Shown: positions 10,722-19,329 of the stretch, piece by piece
How positions within the stretch are numbered: the first letter of the stretch is position 1
Layout: the number at the start of each line of letters is the position of its first letter
Assembly (NCBI RefSeq): GCF_003330725.1
Contig: NZ_CP030843.1
Location: forward strand, 1-64,000
From: Acidisarcina polymorpha
Lineage (GTDB): Bacteria > Acidobacteriota > Terriglobia > Terriglobales > Acidobacteriaceae
Reading direction: 5' to 3'
Length of the DNA stretch: 64,000 nt
The notes under the pieces: model-generated
Seen by the model: the letters and a program-made list of their open reading frames with translations, nothing else
Told to the model about the DNA's origin: nothing
The model's database searches: none
Translations under genes and position numbers: made by a program

Positions 10722-11243
10722 TCACGAAATGATTTTTCTGATTTGGTCGGCGGTTAACTGCCAGTTTCCCGACATGGAATTGGCGATCTGTTGGCGGATC
10801 GGCTGAAAATTATCAAGCATACGACGTTGTTTGAAAGCGGTCATTTCAGTGTGGCTGTTCAAATAGTCCGGCAGCGTTTCTTTCCATTTTCCTTGCTTCT
10901 GCAAATGCTCCGCGAAGCCGTAGCGCTTGCCTTCGCTGTTGAGATCGAAACCCTCGAACTTGACATCGTCGAGCGTAAGGCCAGCCTTATCTGCAAGGTG
11001 ATTGAAGCTGTTGATCAGAATACGGTGCATATCGAGAACGTCGTACACATAGGTGCATTCTTCAACGCTCATTTCGTCCCACACGTCGGTAAACACCGTG
11101 TGATATTGGGCCGTGTAGCCACGCGCGATAATTTCGCGGTCGGCGGCATATTCGTCGGCCCCCTCTGGATCGAGCTTTTCCAGAATCCGGTACTGGTTGA
11201 TGAGCTGCAAGCGCTCGACGGGTGTTAGCGTTGTCACGGTCAT
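10722..11243 (-). CDS. YfbU family protein
   Basis: 173 residues with the YfbU pattern: an N-terminal LTPVERLQLINQYRILEKLD and a helical middle (VYDVLDMHRILINSF, then FEGFDLNSEGKRYGF). The family's biochemical function is unknown. It is known as a cytoplasmic protein in enterobacteria and appears on alphaproteobacterial plasmids. It lies 16 bp behind the resolvase gene and is probably co-transcribed with it as a passenger of the IS6-bounded segment. Confidence 0.82.
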   Translation of the reverse strand: MTVTTLTPVERLQLINQYRILEKLDPEGADEYAADREIIARGYTAQYHTVFTDVWDEMSVEECTYVYDVLDMHRILINSFNHLADKAGLTLDDVKFEGFDLNSEGKRYGFAEHLQKQGKWKETLPDYLNSHTEMTAFKQRRMLDNFQPIRQQIANSMSGNWQLTADQIRKIIS

Positions 11244-11259
11244 ATGTGGTGTGGTCCCT

Positions 11260-11820
11260 TCAGTTAGTTATTTTCTCCTGCAAGTCTCGATAAAGGGTGG
11301 ACCGGCCCACATGAAAACTGTCGGCTACATCCTCTGGCCGTTCGCCTGCCGCTATCAGCTTCCGGGCCTGCTCGATGTGCTGTCGCGTGAGCTTGGGCTT
11401 GTGACCAAATTTCACGCCTCGCGATCTCGCATCCGCGATCCCGGCAGTGGTCCTCTCGCGGATCAAGCTATGCTCCATCTCGGCAAAAACGGCCAGCAGT
11501 TGCCACATGGCGCGGCCCCCCGGTGTTTCGGTGTCGATGGCCTGCGTTAGTGATTTGAATTTCACGCCGCGCTGTTTTAGGTCGTCGAGCAGGATCACAA
11601 GGTTTCGCGTCGTTCGTCCCAGCCGGTCCAGCTTCCAGACCGTTATGCTATCGCCGGACTTCAACACCTTGAGCAGGCGGAGCAGGGCAGGGGCCTTGCT
11701 GGCCGCGCCGGATATGCCCTTGTCGGTGAAAATCTTTTTACACCCGTCCTTCTTCAACGCGGCAAGCTGCATCGCGCCGGTTTGATCGTCGGTCGATACA
11801 CGCGCATAGCCGTACTTCAC
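11260..11820 (-). CDS. serine recombinase (TnpR-type resolvase)
   Basis: 186 residues. The catalytic serine is in YGYARVSTDDQTG (Ser9 region). The resolvase core includes VWKLDRLGRTTRNLV and AEMEHSLIRERTTAGI, and the C-terminal helix-turn-helix is RPEDVADSFHVGRSTLYRDL. It is full length and looks functional. It would resolve cointegrates of a Tn3-type element at a res site. It lies between the nucleotidyltransferase and yfbU genes, with 24- and 16-bp gaps, so they form one minus-strand transcription unit. Confidence 0.93.
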   Translation of the reverse strand: MKYGYARVSTDDQTGAMQLAALKKDGCKKIFTDKGISGAASKAPALLRLLKVLKSGDSITVWKLDRLGRTTRNLVILLDDLKQRGVKFKSLTQAIDTETPGGRAMWQLLAVFAEMEHSLIRERTTAGIADARSRGVKFGHKPKLTRQHIEQARKLIAAGERPEDVADSFHVGRSTLYRDLQEKITN

Positions 11821-11844
11821 TGTTTGGGACCGCCTTCGGCAATA

Positions 11845-12333
11845 TCAGCGCGGTTTTTTTACCTTTGGCCGCTGGCTCTCTGCCGCCTTACGAACGGCGT
11901 CCACGTCCGCGAGGTCTTGAAGCCGCGCAGACGCCAGCTTATTGACAACAAAATCCTCCGCCGAAATTACGAACACCTTGAGGCCGCTACGCTCGTCAAT
12001 GACTTCCTCTATGCGGCGCTGCCATGCGTCATCAAACTTGACGCCGGAAATATGCGGAAGTACTTCGATCATCTGTGGGGGATTGCCCATGCGGAAAAAG
12101 GAATTGGGGGCAATAAGATCATCGGGCTTGAGGCCATCAAGCGGTGCGCCGAATTTAGCCAAAGCCGCATAGACCGCCTTCGCATTCTCCGGCTCCGGCT
12201 GCACGAAAAGATCGAGGTCTTTTGTCGCTCGCGGCTGTGCATGTACCGCCACGGCATAGCCTCCGACGATCAGATATTTAACGCGGTGCTCGTTGAACGC
12301 GGACAAGAGTTCTTTGAAGTCCTGACTGAACAT
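11845..12333 (-). CDS. nucleotidyltransferase-fold toxin-like protein (DUF6036/AbiEii-like)
   Basis: I take the start as ATG 12333 (MFSQDFKELLSAF); upstream codons in frame have no family support. The nucleotidyltransferase motif is YLIVGGYAVAVHAQPRATKD followed by LDLFVQ, i.e. GG-x-A then D-x-D-like acidic residues. A C-terminal helix contains FVVNKLASARLQDLADVDAV. Such proteins modify tRNA or other targets in MenA/AbiE-type toxin pairs. A small gene overlaps its 5' end, as expected for a partner. Confidence 0.75.
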   Translation of the reverse strand: MFSQDFKELLSAFNEHRVKYLIVGGYAVAVHAQPRATKDLDLFVQPEPENAKAVYAALAKFGAPLDGLKPDDLIAPNSFFRMGNPPQMIEVLPHISGVKFDDAWQRRIEEVIDERSGLKVFVISAEDFVVNKLASARLQDLADVDAVRKAAESQRPKVKKPR

Positions 12334-12481
12334 CGCGGGCGGGTTCCTTCCAAGCGAATTGCGTTGACGACAGTTCACCAGCTGCATCCAGCCGTTCATG
12401 CACAGGGCGGCTTTGCCAGTACCGATACTCGTCGGCCTTCATCTCGTCGAAACTGGTATAGCGGCGGATGGTCTTGTCCAT
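12278..12481 (-). CDS. small partner protein of the nucleotidyltransferase (antitoxin candidate)
   Basis: About 67 residues from ATG 12481 (MDKTIRRYTSFDEMKADEYR, then YWQSRPVHERLDA). The same short sequence type is regularly found directly upstream of these nucleotidyltransferases in Proteobacteria. It overlaps the toxin start by ~56 bp in another frame. The normal family sequence seems to diverge after residue ~35, so the C-terminus may be frameshifted. Confidence 0.6.
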   Translation of the reverse strand: MDKTIRRYTSFDEMKADEYRYWQSRPVHERLDAAGELSSTQFAWKEPARDVQSGLQRTLVRVQRAPR

Positions 12482-12504
12482 GCCCGTTTGTAGCACCCGG
12501 AGAG

Positions 12505-12610
12505 ACGCTTTTCAACGTTTCATTTCGGGACTGGATTTTGGGACGCGCAACCCCCTGATTTCAACGGGTCCGCAAAACGTCCCGAAACTTACCCTTTGCG
12601 GGACACGCCA
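12505..12610. promoter_or_regulatory. GGGAC/GTCCC repeat cluster, candidate res site or operator
   Basis: Pentamers GGGAC at 12527, 12540 and 12600 and GTCCC at 12579 (plus GGTCC at 12567) lie within ~80 bp upstream of the minus-strand operon. Clustered, oppositely oriented short sites are what a resolvase site or a toxin-antitoxin operator would look like. The resolvase gene itself is ~700 bp away. No footprint knowledge supports either reading. Confidence 0.35.
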
Positions 12611-12818
12611 AAGGGTGGCCTACTGGCGTTTTGCGCGGCACTTTGGCGTAATACACTTCCGCTGTGAAACAAAGACAAGTTATTCCGCCTTACGATTCTT
12701 GGATCACCATCAACCCGGCGAAGCCTTGACTATGGACCCTCAGCTTAATGCCGAATGGCAACGGCTTAAGCCGGTGCTGCGACAGTTTCCTTTCTCGAGT
12801 ACTGGCAGCACTTTAATT

Positions 12819-13637
12819 GGTTCTGTCGCAATAAGGATGCATGAACGATGAAAGGCCAATAGGATTGGGTTGCTTATGCTGCCAAGGAGTAGAACTGCTG
12901 TGCAGGGATTTGTCCGCTACGGCCAGTTTTCATTTGTCCTTTGCTGATCATGCGCATGAGTTCAATGCCGGAAAGAAGGATGCGAGCGCAGCGAACATCC
13001 TTGAAGCCGAGCATCGGTCTGGTTCGACGTTTCACCCCACGATGGTCTTGCTCAACGATGTTGTTTAGATACTTGGCCTGGCGCACGAGGATCTGCTTCC
13101 CTCGTTCGGCGTTGATGGTTTCCAAAGCCGCCACATTCGAGCCACTCTTATCGATGGTTACTTTTTCTGGTGCGCCATTCCGTTCGATCGCCTGTTCAAA
13201 GAACGTGCGTGCCGCGGCCTTGTCGCGATGCGCCCGCAGCAAGAAATCGACGGTCTTGCCTGCCTTATCGACGGCGCGGTATAGATACTTCCACTCGCCC
13301 TTCACCTTGATGTAGGTCTCGTCCATCCGCCAACTCCTCCCCACCTTGCGCTTGACGCGCCTGAACGCCTTCTCCAGGACTGGCAACAATTTGATCGCCC
13401 AACGGTGCACGGTCGAGTGATCGACAGAAGTCCCACGCTCGGCCATCATTTCCTCCAGATGCCGGAGGCTCAACGGATACGCACTATACCAGCGAACACA
13501 AAGCAGAATCACATCCAGTGGATAATGCAACCGCTTTAATACCTTTGCCACCATCGGATTCCATCGTCTGCTTCATGGCTCTTCAACACCTCTCCGTCCG
13601 TCCAAAGAATAACAAGTCGCCTTATTGCGACAGAACC
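12819..13637 (-). mobile_element. IS6-family insertion sequence, copy B (819 bp, inverted)
   Basis: It has the same terminal repeats and transposase as copy A, in reverse orientation, and is one base longer because of an extra G in the transposase 5' end. The 8-bp flanks CTTTAATT (12811-12818) and CTTCAATT (13638-13645) match at seven of eight positions, consistent with a mutated or misread target duplication. The insertion interrupts an exported VWFA-type gene. Confidence 0.94.
12874..13554 (-). CDS. IS6-family DDE transposase, copy B
   Basis: 226 residues identical in sequence to copy A from its MVAKVLKR onward. An additional G between the first ATG and this point shifts the original start out of frame, so translation would have to begin at ATG 13554. 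All DDE residues are present. The protein may still be functional with an N-terminus shorter by seven residues. Confidence 0.9.
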   Translation of the reverse strand: MVAKVLKRLHYPLDVILLCVRWYSAYPLSLRHLEEMMAERGTSVDHSTVHRWAIKLLPVLEKAFRRVKRKVGRSWRMDETYIKVKGEWKYLYRAVDKAGKTVDFLLRAHRDKAAARTFFEQAIERNGAPEKVTIDKSGSNVAALETINAERGKQILVRQAKYLNNIVEQDHRGVKRRTRPMLGFKDVRCARILLSGIELMRMISKGQMKTGRSGQIPAQQFYSLAA

Positions 13638-13956
13638 CTTCAATTGACGAATCAGACTTTGTGCTTGCTCGATCGAACGCTCGAAAAGAGACGATCTTCC
13701 CAGGCTGACCGTTATCCCGAAGCGTAAAATCCCGTTGGGTAAGGCCTGTCACCGGTCGGCCTGAACTATCTCGTGCTTCGACGTCAAGCCGAATCATGCC
13801 TTGGGTCGAGTCAGGTGCCGGTCCGCGTTCAAGCTCGAGCAGGTCAATGACTCGTGGCGACTCAGTTTGCTGCGCAGCTCCTGGGGTATGCGCACTTAAG
13901 AGAAACACCCCACAGATGAGCAACCGCCATTTCAACGGGATGACCATTCCTGGCAT
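13638..13956 (-). pseudogene. VWFA-related exported protein, truncated by IS6 copy B
   Basis: An N-terminal signal peptide (LLICGVFLLSAHTPGAAQQ) precedes the segment typical of acidobacterial VWFA-related proteins: LDVEARDSSGRPVTGLTQRD, then FTLRDNGQPGKIVSFRAFD. The frame enters the IS at 13637. The von Willebrand domain that should follow is not recognisable on the far side (before 12819), so a deletion accompanied or followed the insertion. Confidence 0.72.
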
Positions 13957-14134
13957 TTACCAAGGTATTGCGATATCCAGCCTGAGCTATTTTACTCTGC
14001 TTTCTCCTCAACCCTGAGCGTCGCGGGGGCAGTAAGGAAGTAGCGGCTACCATCCCTCGAAAGGGAAATTCTTGTTGAATCGCGATGCATGACAGGCTGT
14101 AGGCGATTGTAGTGTCGGCTTCCTCAAACAGGGG

Positions 14135-14203
14135 TAGCAAAAACTCATAGTGGACCCGTCGTCGAGCTTTCTCCGTACCGCCTTCGATTTCGTCCTTGTT
14201 CAT
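14135..14203 (-). pseudogene. possible CsbD-like N-terminal fragment
   Basis: The frame from ATG 14203 begins MNKDEIEGGTEKARRRV, reminiscent of the CsbD family start (MNKDxVEGxxExxKGxV). The match ends after ~20 residues and the frame continues to 13862 without family likeness. It is too short to be firm. Confidence 0.25.
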
Positions 14204-14427
14204 GAATCACTTCTTAGGGGACTTTTGTGTCAAGGCTGCTCTCGGACTTTCGATTCCGCGCGGATACCCTACGCAGCAACTGCATTCGTTTATGTCTTTC
14301 TCTTGAACGTCATTCTCTCTCGGGAAAGCACTCTACTCGGCCGCAGCAAATCCTTTGTCGGTGACCGCATAGGTCCAGCTCTGATTGCCGGCAGATACCC
14401 ATCGTCCCTCATGCACCCTTGGACGCT
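14204..14427. other. no recognisable gene
   Basis: A short spacer between the RES toxin end and the CsbD-like fragment. No hairpin, repeat or coding signal stands out. Confidence 0.3.
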
Positions 14428-15130
14428 TCACGGCGCTGGAAATGCTGGTGTGTGCTTCTTTGTGGAAACTCCCGGATGTATTTTGATTCTTAGTCCGAGC
14501 AGTCTGCACGCCTCGTGCAAGTCAACATCATCTGGTCGGATTTCAACAGATGCTCTCCGAGAGTTGATCCGAAACGGTTCAAAAAAGAGCCCAGTTCTCG
14601 AGATCATGTCCATAGCGAGAGCGATAATAAATGCCGTCGAATCCAGTCTCATACACCTTCAGCGAGGCCAGCTGGGTGAGGCGACGCGGTTCCCCTTGCT
14701 GAAGCACGGAGTCGTCAAGATCTTGGAGACCTAATGCAATGCAGTCTCTCGCCAGAACCTGACGTAGATGGCTGACCCAGCTGGCGCCATAGAGATCAGC
14801 ATAGGCCCCCGTCACTGCCGCCTCACCCATCACGCGGGGCTCGTACCAATCGCTTGGTACGGTACCCAAAGGTACATGGTCGTCTTCTCCTGCAATTGCT
14901 TGCAGTTCGGCGATCAGGGTGAGATCTGGTCGAAATCGCGCAAGCGTTTCAACGAAGCAGGCGACTCGCTGTGTGGCAGCGTAGAGAACGCGATAGTTCC
15001 CTCTCGGATCATCGAAGCGATTTCCAAAAGTCCCGTCGAGCTGGGCACGGGACCAATCAGGCGGATCCCAGGGATCTGGTTTTCGCCCAAGCCGAAAGAG
15101 CGGTGTAATGGGCGTTTTCGTATCCAACAT
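14428..15130 (-). pseudogene. RES-domain toxin (NAD-degrading/ADP-ribosyltransferase fold), frameshifted at C-terminus
   Basis: I take ATG 15130, four bases after the antitoxin stop. The N-terminal PLFRLGRKPDPWDPPDW, the middle RFDDPRGNYRVLYAATQRVA plus CFVETLARFRPD, and the late motif YYRSRYGHDLENWALF fit RES toxins, with Arg, Tyr and Glu of the NAD pocket present. At a six-T run near 14580 the frame breaks; removing one T continues it as EPFRINSRR to IRPDDVDLHEACRLLGL, restoring a normal RES C-terminus ending at 14428. Toxins of this family (for example MbcT) deplete NAD+. Confidence 0.8.
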
Positions 15131-15134
15131 CCAG

Positions 15135-15527
15135 CTATGCTCCAGCAATAAACGCTCTGGCAGCTCCCAGAATCTTAGGTGCGATCTCGTCCAAATTACC
15201 TTCCTTCAAGAGACGTAGGGGAACTCTGTCTCCCAACTCAGGATTGACTCCCGTCAACCATGCCTGAACGACCCGAGGTGAATCGTGTTCGATTAATGTC
15301 CGCGCTACTTGGTACGCGAAGCGAAGGCGAGCTTCTACATCTCCGTACGGCTCAACTCCAGCTATCCAACGGTCGAGCGCTCGAACATCTTTCACCCCCG
15401 CTATATAGGCCGTGAGCTTGCGCCCGATCATATCAATAAGGCGCTTAACGATCTCCTGCCACTGGAGTGTTAGAGCTTCACGATGAGCAGCAAGATCCGG
15501 TCTCGGAAGGGCAACGGCAGTCGCCAT
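15135..15527 (-). CDS. Xre/MbcA-type antitoxin (DUF2384 C-terminal domain)
   Basis: 130 residues, directly upstream of the RES gene. The C-terminal part (RFAYQVARTLIEHDSPRVVQ, AWLTGVNPELGDRVPLRLL) is the antitoxin binding domain with the conserved W-L-x-x-x-N-x-x-L-x-x-x-x-P pattern. It neutralises the RES toxin and usually represses the operon through its N-terminal helix-turn-helix. Confidence 0.88.
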   Translation of the reverse strand: MATAVALPRPDLAAHREALTLQWQEIVKRLIDMIGRKLTAYIAGVKDVRALDRWIAGVEPYGDVEARLRFAYQVARTLIEHDSPRVVQAWLTGVNPELGDRVPLRLLKEGNLDEIAPKILGAARAFIAGA

Positions 15528-15684
15528 GATGAGTTTCCTCCTCTTACCTCAGCATACACACAATGCCGAAACACTTACTAGCAAACTCCGCACAAATACC
15601 GCTACTTTACCATCCTGCTGTATCTACCACACTATAGATCCAAGTACGGCATTTTCAGTCGTTCGCGCTGGAGGATCTAAACAG

Positions 15685-16625
15685 TCACGCTATGTCGAGG
15701 CCGATCGCGTCGTTGACGGCATGGGCAAGGGCCTGTTCGGTGCCGAGATAGCGCTCCGTGGTTTGGATGGAGGCATGGCCAAGCAGCAGCTGGATCTGTT
15801 CGAGCTCCCCGCCCGCCTTTCTGCAGAGTTTCGCGCAGGTGCGACGCAGGTCGTGGGGCGCGAGCTTCCCCAGACCGCTCGTCTTGGCATAGCGCATCAC
15901 CAGGCGCCAGACCGCCTTTTCGTCCCGGATCTCCTCGCCGGCAAGGACCCCCGCCTTGGTGACCGGCCGGAAGAGCCGGCCTTGGCTGATCCCGGAAGCG
16001 CAAAGCCAGGCGTCGATGCGGCTCTTCACCCCGGCCGGCACGGTCACGGTCCGGACCCGGCCACCCTTCCCTGCCATGTCGGGTAGCACCCAGCGACCCT
16101 CCCGCTGCTGGAGGTCTTCTATATTGATCCGGAGCAGCTCCGCCCGGCGCAGCCCGCAGCCGAGCAGCAGGGCGAGGACCGCCCGGTCGCGAATCCCGGG
16201 CAGGGTCTTCGGGCTGGGGGCGTTGAGGAGATCGTTGGCCTGCTCCTTCATCAGCCAGTTCCCTGCCCGGTTGCCGCGCTTCTCAATCCCGGGCACACGC
16301 TCGATGGCCGCGGCCGCGCCGGGTCGAGCAGCTGGTTGTCGGCCATCTCGCGGGCGAGCTTGCGGATTGGTGAGAGCCGGAGGTTGACGGTCGAGGCGGA
16401 GAGCCCCTGGTCGAGGAGTGAGGACCGGTACTGCTGAACCAAAGCTTTTGTAAAGGCCCGGCCGGCCCCGGAGAGCCTGATCCAGGTGAAAAAAGCCTTG
16501 AGACCGGTCTTGTAGGAGCGCCGCGAGTGCTCCGAGGTCACCCCGTTGACCACCAGGTCGATCAGGAATGCCTCCGAGGGCCGGTTCCCTGCCGGTTGGA
16601 GCTCGATCTCGAGTTCGGCGGTCAT
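15685..16625 (-). pseudogene. XerC-like tyrosine recombinase 1, one frameshift
   Basis: The N-terminal core-binding domain (ATG 16625, SRRSYKTGLKAFFTWIRL, LDQGLSASTVNLRLSPIRKL) and the catalytic domain (GCGLRRAELLRI, APHDLRRTCAKL, LLGHASIQTTERYLG with the Tyr) are in different frames, joined by one base near 16300 (…LLDP to AIERVPGIEKR). Arg, His-x-x-Arg, His and Tyr are all present, so it would be active if the break is a sequence error. It is divergent from the small gene at 16769 and paralogous to the recombinase at 32362. Confidence 0.88.
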
Positions 16626-16640
16626 TGGAAAGAGAATAGC

Positions 16641-16660
16641 ACGATAACTGGGATTATCGG
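16641..16660. promoter_or_regulatory. inverted repeat between divergent genes (operator candidate)
   Basis: CGATAA at 16642-16647 and TTATCG at 16654-16659 form a 6-bp inverted repeat with a 6-bp spacer in the ~140-bp gap between the recombinase and the HTH-like gene. It could be bound by the latter. Confidence 0.3.
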
Positions 16661-16768
16661 GTGCTATAGTTGTCGCTAATTCATATTGCCGTGCGGATTC
16701 CGTGCGCACTCATGAAGTATCATGGTTCTCAGCTGAAGAGCGGCTAATTCCCTCTTCCTCAATCGCTT

Positions 16769-17359
16769 ATGCCCTTCCCGCGCAGCTGGCTCCCGCGAAT
16801 CCGCTCGATCGTCGCAGCAGTCGAAGACTGGCCCGCAGAGCACTTGGACCGTGAGGCGATTGCTCAAGTCTTCGCTCTCAAGCGCCGCGCCGCCCTCTCG
16901 CTGATGAAAGAGATTGGCCCCATTCGGCTCCGTACCGGTCGTTGGATCCTGCCACGCGAGAAGCTCATCGCCTTCCTCCAAGCCCAGGCGAAGGAGGCGG
17001 AGGTCGAGCTGGCCCGCAAAGAACGCTTTACCCAGTCCTTGCTCGCTGCCGACGCTTCCCTGCTCCGCCGTCCGAGCATTTTGCTCGCGCCACGGACGCT
17101 GTCTTCTGAGCAACGGGAGGCCTACGCGGTCGGGTTGCCGGAAAGCGTGACCCTCGAGCTCGGTTCCCCAAACCGGCTCGTCGTTGAGTTCGCCACCATC
17201 GAGGAGCTCGCCGAACGCCTGCTCGCAACCGGGATCGCCCTCAACAACCGGTTTTCCGTCTACCAGGATCTGTTCGCACCTCAATCCCAAGCTGCCCATG
17301 ACGAGGACCAAGCCGAGCGCGAAGATGCCGAGTATTTAGAGAATTGGAGGCCGGATTAG
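16769..17359 (+). CDS. HTH-like small protein, paralogue 1 of the mobile-element family
   Basis: 196 residues. Residues ~27-50 (LDREAIAQVFALKRRAALSL, then MKEIG) look like a helix-turn-helix resembling excisionase/DeoR types. A wing-like segment (RLRTGRWILPREKLIAFLQ) follows, then a linker and a C-terminal helical domain (LVVEFATIEELAERLLATGI) ending in the signature EDAEYLENW. Two paralogues lie at 18572 and 21662. I do not know a named family. Position divergent to the recombinase suggests a regulator or recombination directionality factor; that is inference. Confidence 0.7.
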   Translation: MPFPRSWLPRIRSIVAAVEDWPAEHLDREAIAQVFALKRRAALSLMKEIGPIRLRTGRWILPREKLIAFLQAQAKEAEVELARKERFTQSLLAADASLLRRPSILLAPRTLSSEQREAYAVGLPESVTLELGSPNRLVVEFATIEELAERLLATGIALNNRFSVYQDLFAPQSQAAHDEDQAEREDAEYLENWRPD

Positions 17360-17417
17360 GATCAGAAGAGAAAGACGCGGAGTTTAGAGCACAAACCTGA
17401 TCACCTGGAGAACTCGC

Positions 17418-18140
17418 GTGACAAACCATCGGCTCGGCCGTCTCAGAAGCAGCGCCACTGTCTTCTTTCTTTCAGCTGCGGCTTTGAGCCAAAGCCTTCA
17501 GGTTCAGCCAAACATGAGGCCTCTCACTCCTGATGAACGAACTGCTATGACCGGGAAATCATGGAGTCCAGGTTGTCCCGTATCGCTCGATGATCTCCTC
17601 TCGATCCGCATAACCTACTTCGGATTCGATCACCTGACCCATAAAGGCAGGCTCATAATCCATAAGCGCTTCGCCCAAGAAGCCTCCGCAATCTTCCAGG
17701 AGCTGTACGATATACGGTTTCCGATCAACAAAATCGATCCATACGAGAACTATGAGGTTGGCGGCGGCAACGCGGAAAAGAATGTGACCGTCGGCTTCTA
17801 CTGCCGTAAAGCGCAAGATGCGCCCAAGGAGTGGAGCGGTCACGCCTACGGCATTGCCGTCGATCTGAATCCCTTCGATAATCCGTTCCACGATGCGAAG
17901 GAGGGCTGGTGGCCAAAGGGGGCCGATGCCCGTTCTAAGCGCGACGATACTAAGGGCAAGGTCTCTCCGAGCACTGAGGCGTTTCAGATCTTTGCTCGGC
18001 ATGGCTGGGCGTGGGGCGGCTTCTACTCGGGAGAGCCCGACTATATGCACTTCTATAAGGCGACTCTCGGGGGTAGTGGAAACGTGCTCGAACGGTCTTA
18101 CGTGGCGACAGGGTTGCAGTACGTCCCGGTGGAGCAGTAG
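17418..18140 (+). CDS. M15-family D-alanyl-D-alanine carboxypeptidase-like protein
   Basis: 240 residues from GTG 17418 (GGAG upstream), with an N-terminal signal peptide (TVFFLSAAALSQS). The zinc site is visible as SGHAYGIAVDLNPFDNP (His and Asp) and EPDYMHFY (second His), characteristic of VanY/M15 peptidases. It would trim peptidoglycan stem peptides in the periplasm. It may be cargo or assist in wall remodelling during DNA transfer. It is the downstream neighbour of HTH-like paralogue 1. Confidence 0.8.
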   Translation: MTNHRLGRLRSSATVFFLSAAALSQSLQVQPNMRPLTPDERTAMTGKSWSPGCPVSLDDLLSIRITYFGFDHLTHKGRLIIHKRFAQEASAIFQELYDIRFPINKIDPYENYEVGGGNAEKNVTVGFYCRKAQDAPKEWSGHAYGIAVDLNPFDNPFHDAKEGWWPKGADARSKRDDTKGKVSPSTEAFQIFARHGWAWGGFYSGEPDYMHFYKATLGGSGNVLERSYVATGLQYVPVEQ

Positions 18141-18571
18141 AAGCCGGCAAGGCAAAGGCACACCCGCAGGCCAAGGAGCAAATGAATCTAAGCTGGGGTG
18201 CTTGCGTGAAACCCCACAGAACAGGGTTTAAATCCCTGCTCTTTTGGGAGATCAACTCGGATTTGTGCCTCCAGGCGCGAGCGCGAACGCCGCGCCGAGG
18301 CACCAACGCCACTGACACATCAGCCCTGAACGTGCAGCAAGAACTTCACCCGCGATGAGACGAAAGTCAAGAGCTTTCAAGACAGCTGCTAGTTTGCTAG
18401 CTTTCACTTAAATCAGGCCGTGGAAATGTCGGGACCGTGCAAAGCATGGAACGAGAAAGCCGTCCAACCCTTCGCACCGCCCCTTGCAAGACACCGGTGA
18501 AGCTGGGCGTCTTGCACATTCCCACCGCCTGGGCGACGGGGTTTTCTTTTAAAGACCTATAAACACGACCG
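18141..18571. other. intergenic region with a tRNA-T-arm-like stretch
   Basis: A CAGGGTTTAAATCCCTG segment around 18223 resembles a T-arm, but I find no acceptor or anticodon arms that complete a cloverleaf. The rest shows no gene. Remnant tRNA ends are common at integration sites, so the location beside recombinase-linked genes is suggestive only. Confidence 0.25.
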
Positions 18572-19036
18572 GTGAAATGGTCTCGCGATCTCTACCCCAT
18601 TCGCGAGCGGGCCGCGAACGCCCGGACCGAGACCTGGGGGCGCCTGGACATCGAACGGCTCTTCGGCGTCGGCCGCGCCTCCGCCCAAGGCCTGATGAAG
18701 GCCATCGGCGAAGTGCAGCCGGTTGGCAGGGCTCACTTCGTCGAGCGTACTTCCCTGCTCGGCTTTCTTGACGCGATGATTGCCGCGGAGGACTTCGACG
18801 AGGCCTTCCGCTCCCGCATGCGGGAGGCCGATGCACCCCCGTATACCAAGCCGTTGAAGGTGAGCTTGCCTGCCGGTCTTCGCACCGTGATGCTGCGCGA
18901 CCTTCCCCCCAATATCTCGCTCACTCCCGGCAGATTGGAGATCATCGCCAACTCCTCGATCGCGATGCTGGAGAGCCTCGCCCTCCTCGCCCAGGCGATG
19001 CAGAACGATTTTCTTCACGTCCAGGCGATTCTTGAT
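18572..19036 (+). pseudogene. HTH-like small protein, paralogue 2, interrupted
   Basis: From GTG 18572 the sequence parallels paralogues 1 and 3: WGRLDIERLFGVGRASAQGL then MKAIG (helix-turn-helix region), VGRAHFVERTSLLGFLDAM, and LPPNISLTPGRLEIIANSSI. The family tail is missing at the expected place; the frame drifts into unrelated residues to 19312. The lost tail reappears at 19330, so ~290 bp have been inserted or rearranged. Confidence 0.7.
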
Positions 19037-19188
19037 CCGTGCCCGCGCCTCCCTCAGGCCAAGCCGACGATCTCCGAGCCTTTCTCAACGGACTTCGTAG
19101 TCCGAGGTAAGGTAGGATTGCGCCGGACGTGGGCACTGTTTCCCCGGAGATCCATCAGCACGAACGACGCTGCTGTGAGCTGCTCCCC

Positions 19189-19305
19189 TCACAAGCCATC
19201 CGCGATCGCCGCAAGGCGCTCAAAGCCTTCAGCAACAGTGTATTCGTTACGCTCGCAAAATGCTGAAAAACGGTTCCAGTCAGCAACTCTAATTCGCAAG
19301 GTCAT
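19189..19305 (-). pseudogene. C-terminal fragment of a second partition-partner (RHH-like) gene
   Basis: The ~38 residues from 19305 (TLRIRVADWNRFSAFCERNE, then YTVAEGFERL) align by pattern with the C-terminus of the complete gene at 19438-19770 ([34 protein letters not shown]). It lacks any N-terminal half. It lies inside paralogue 2, between its body and its tail. Confidence 0.5.
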
Positions 19306-19329
19306 GGGCTGAGCCTTGTGCTTGGATGC

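Noticed and set aside
9833-13637. Treating the IS6 inverted pair as a CRISPR- or integron-type structure
   Set aside because: The repeats are complete transposase-bearing IS copies, not short regularly spaced units or attC sites.
18200-18250. tRNA-like T-arm (CAGGGTTTAAATCCCTG)
   Set aside because: I could not find matching acceptor, D- or anticodon arms, so a tRNA gene is not supported.
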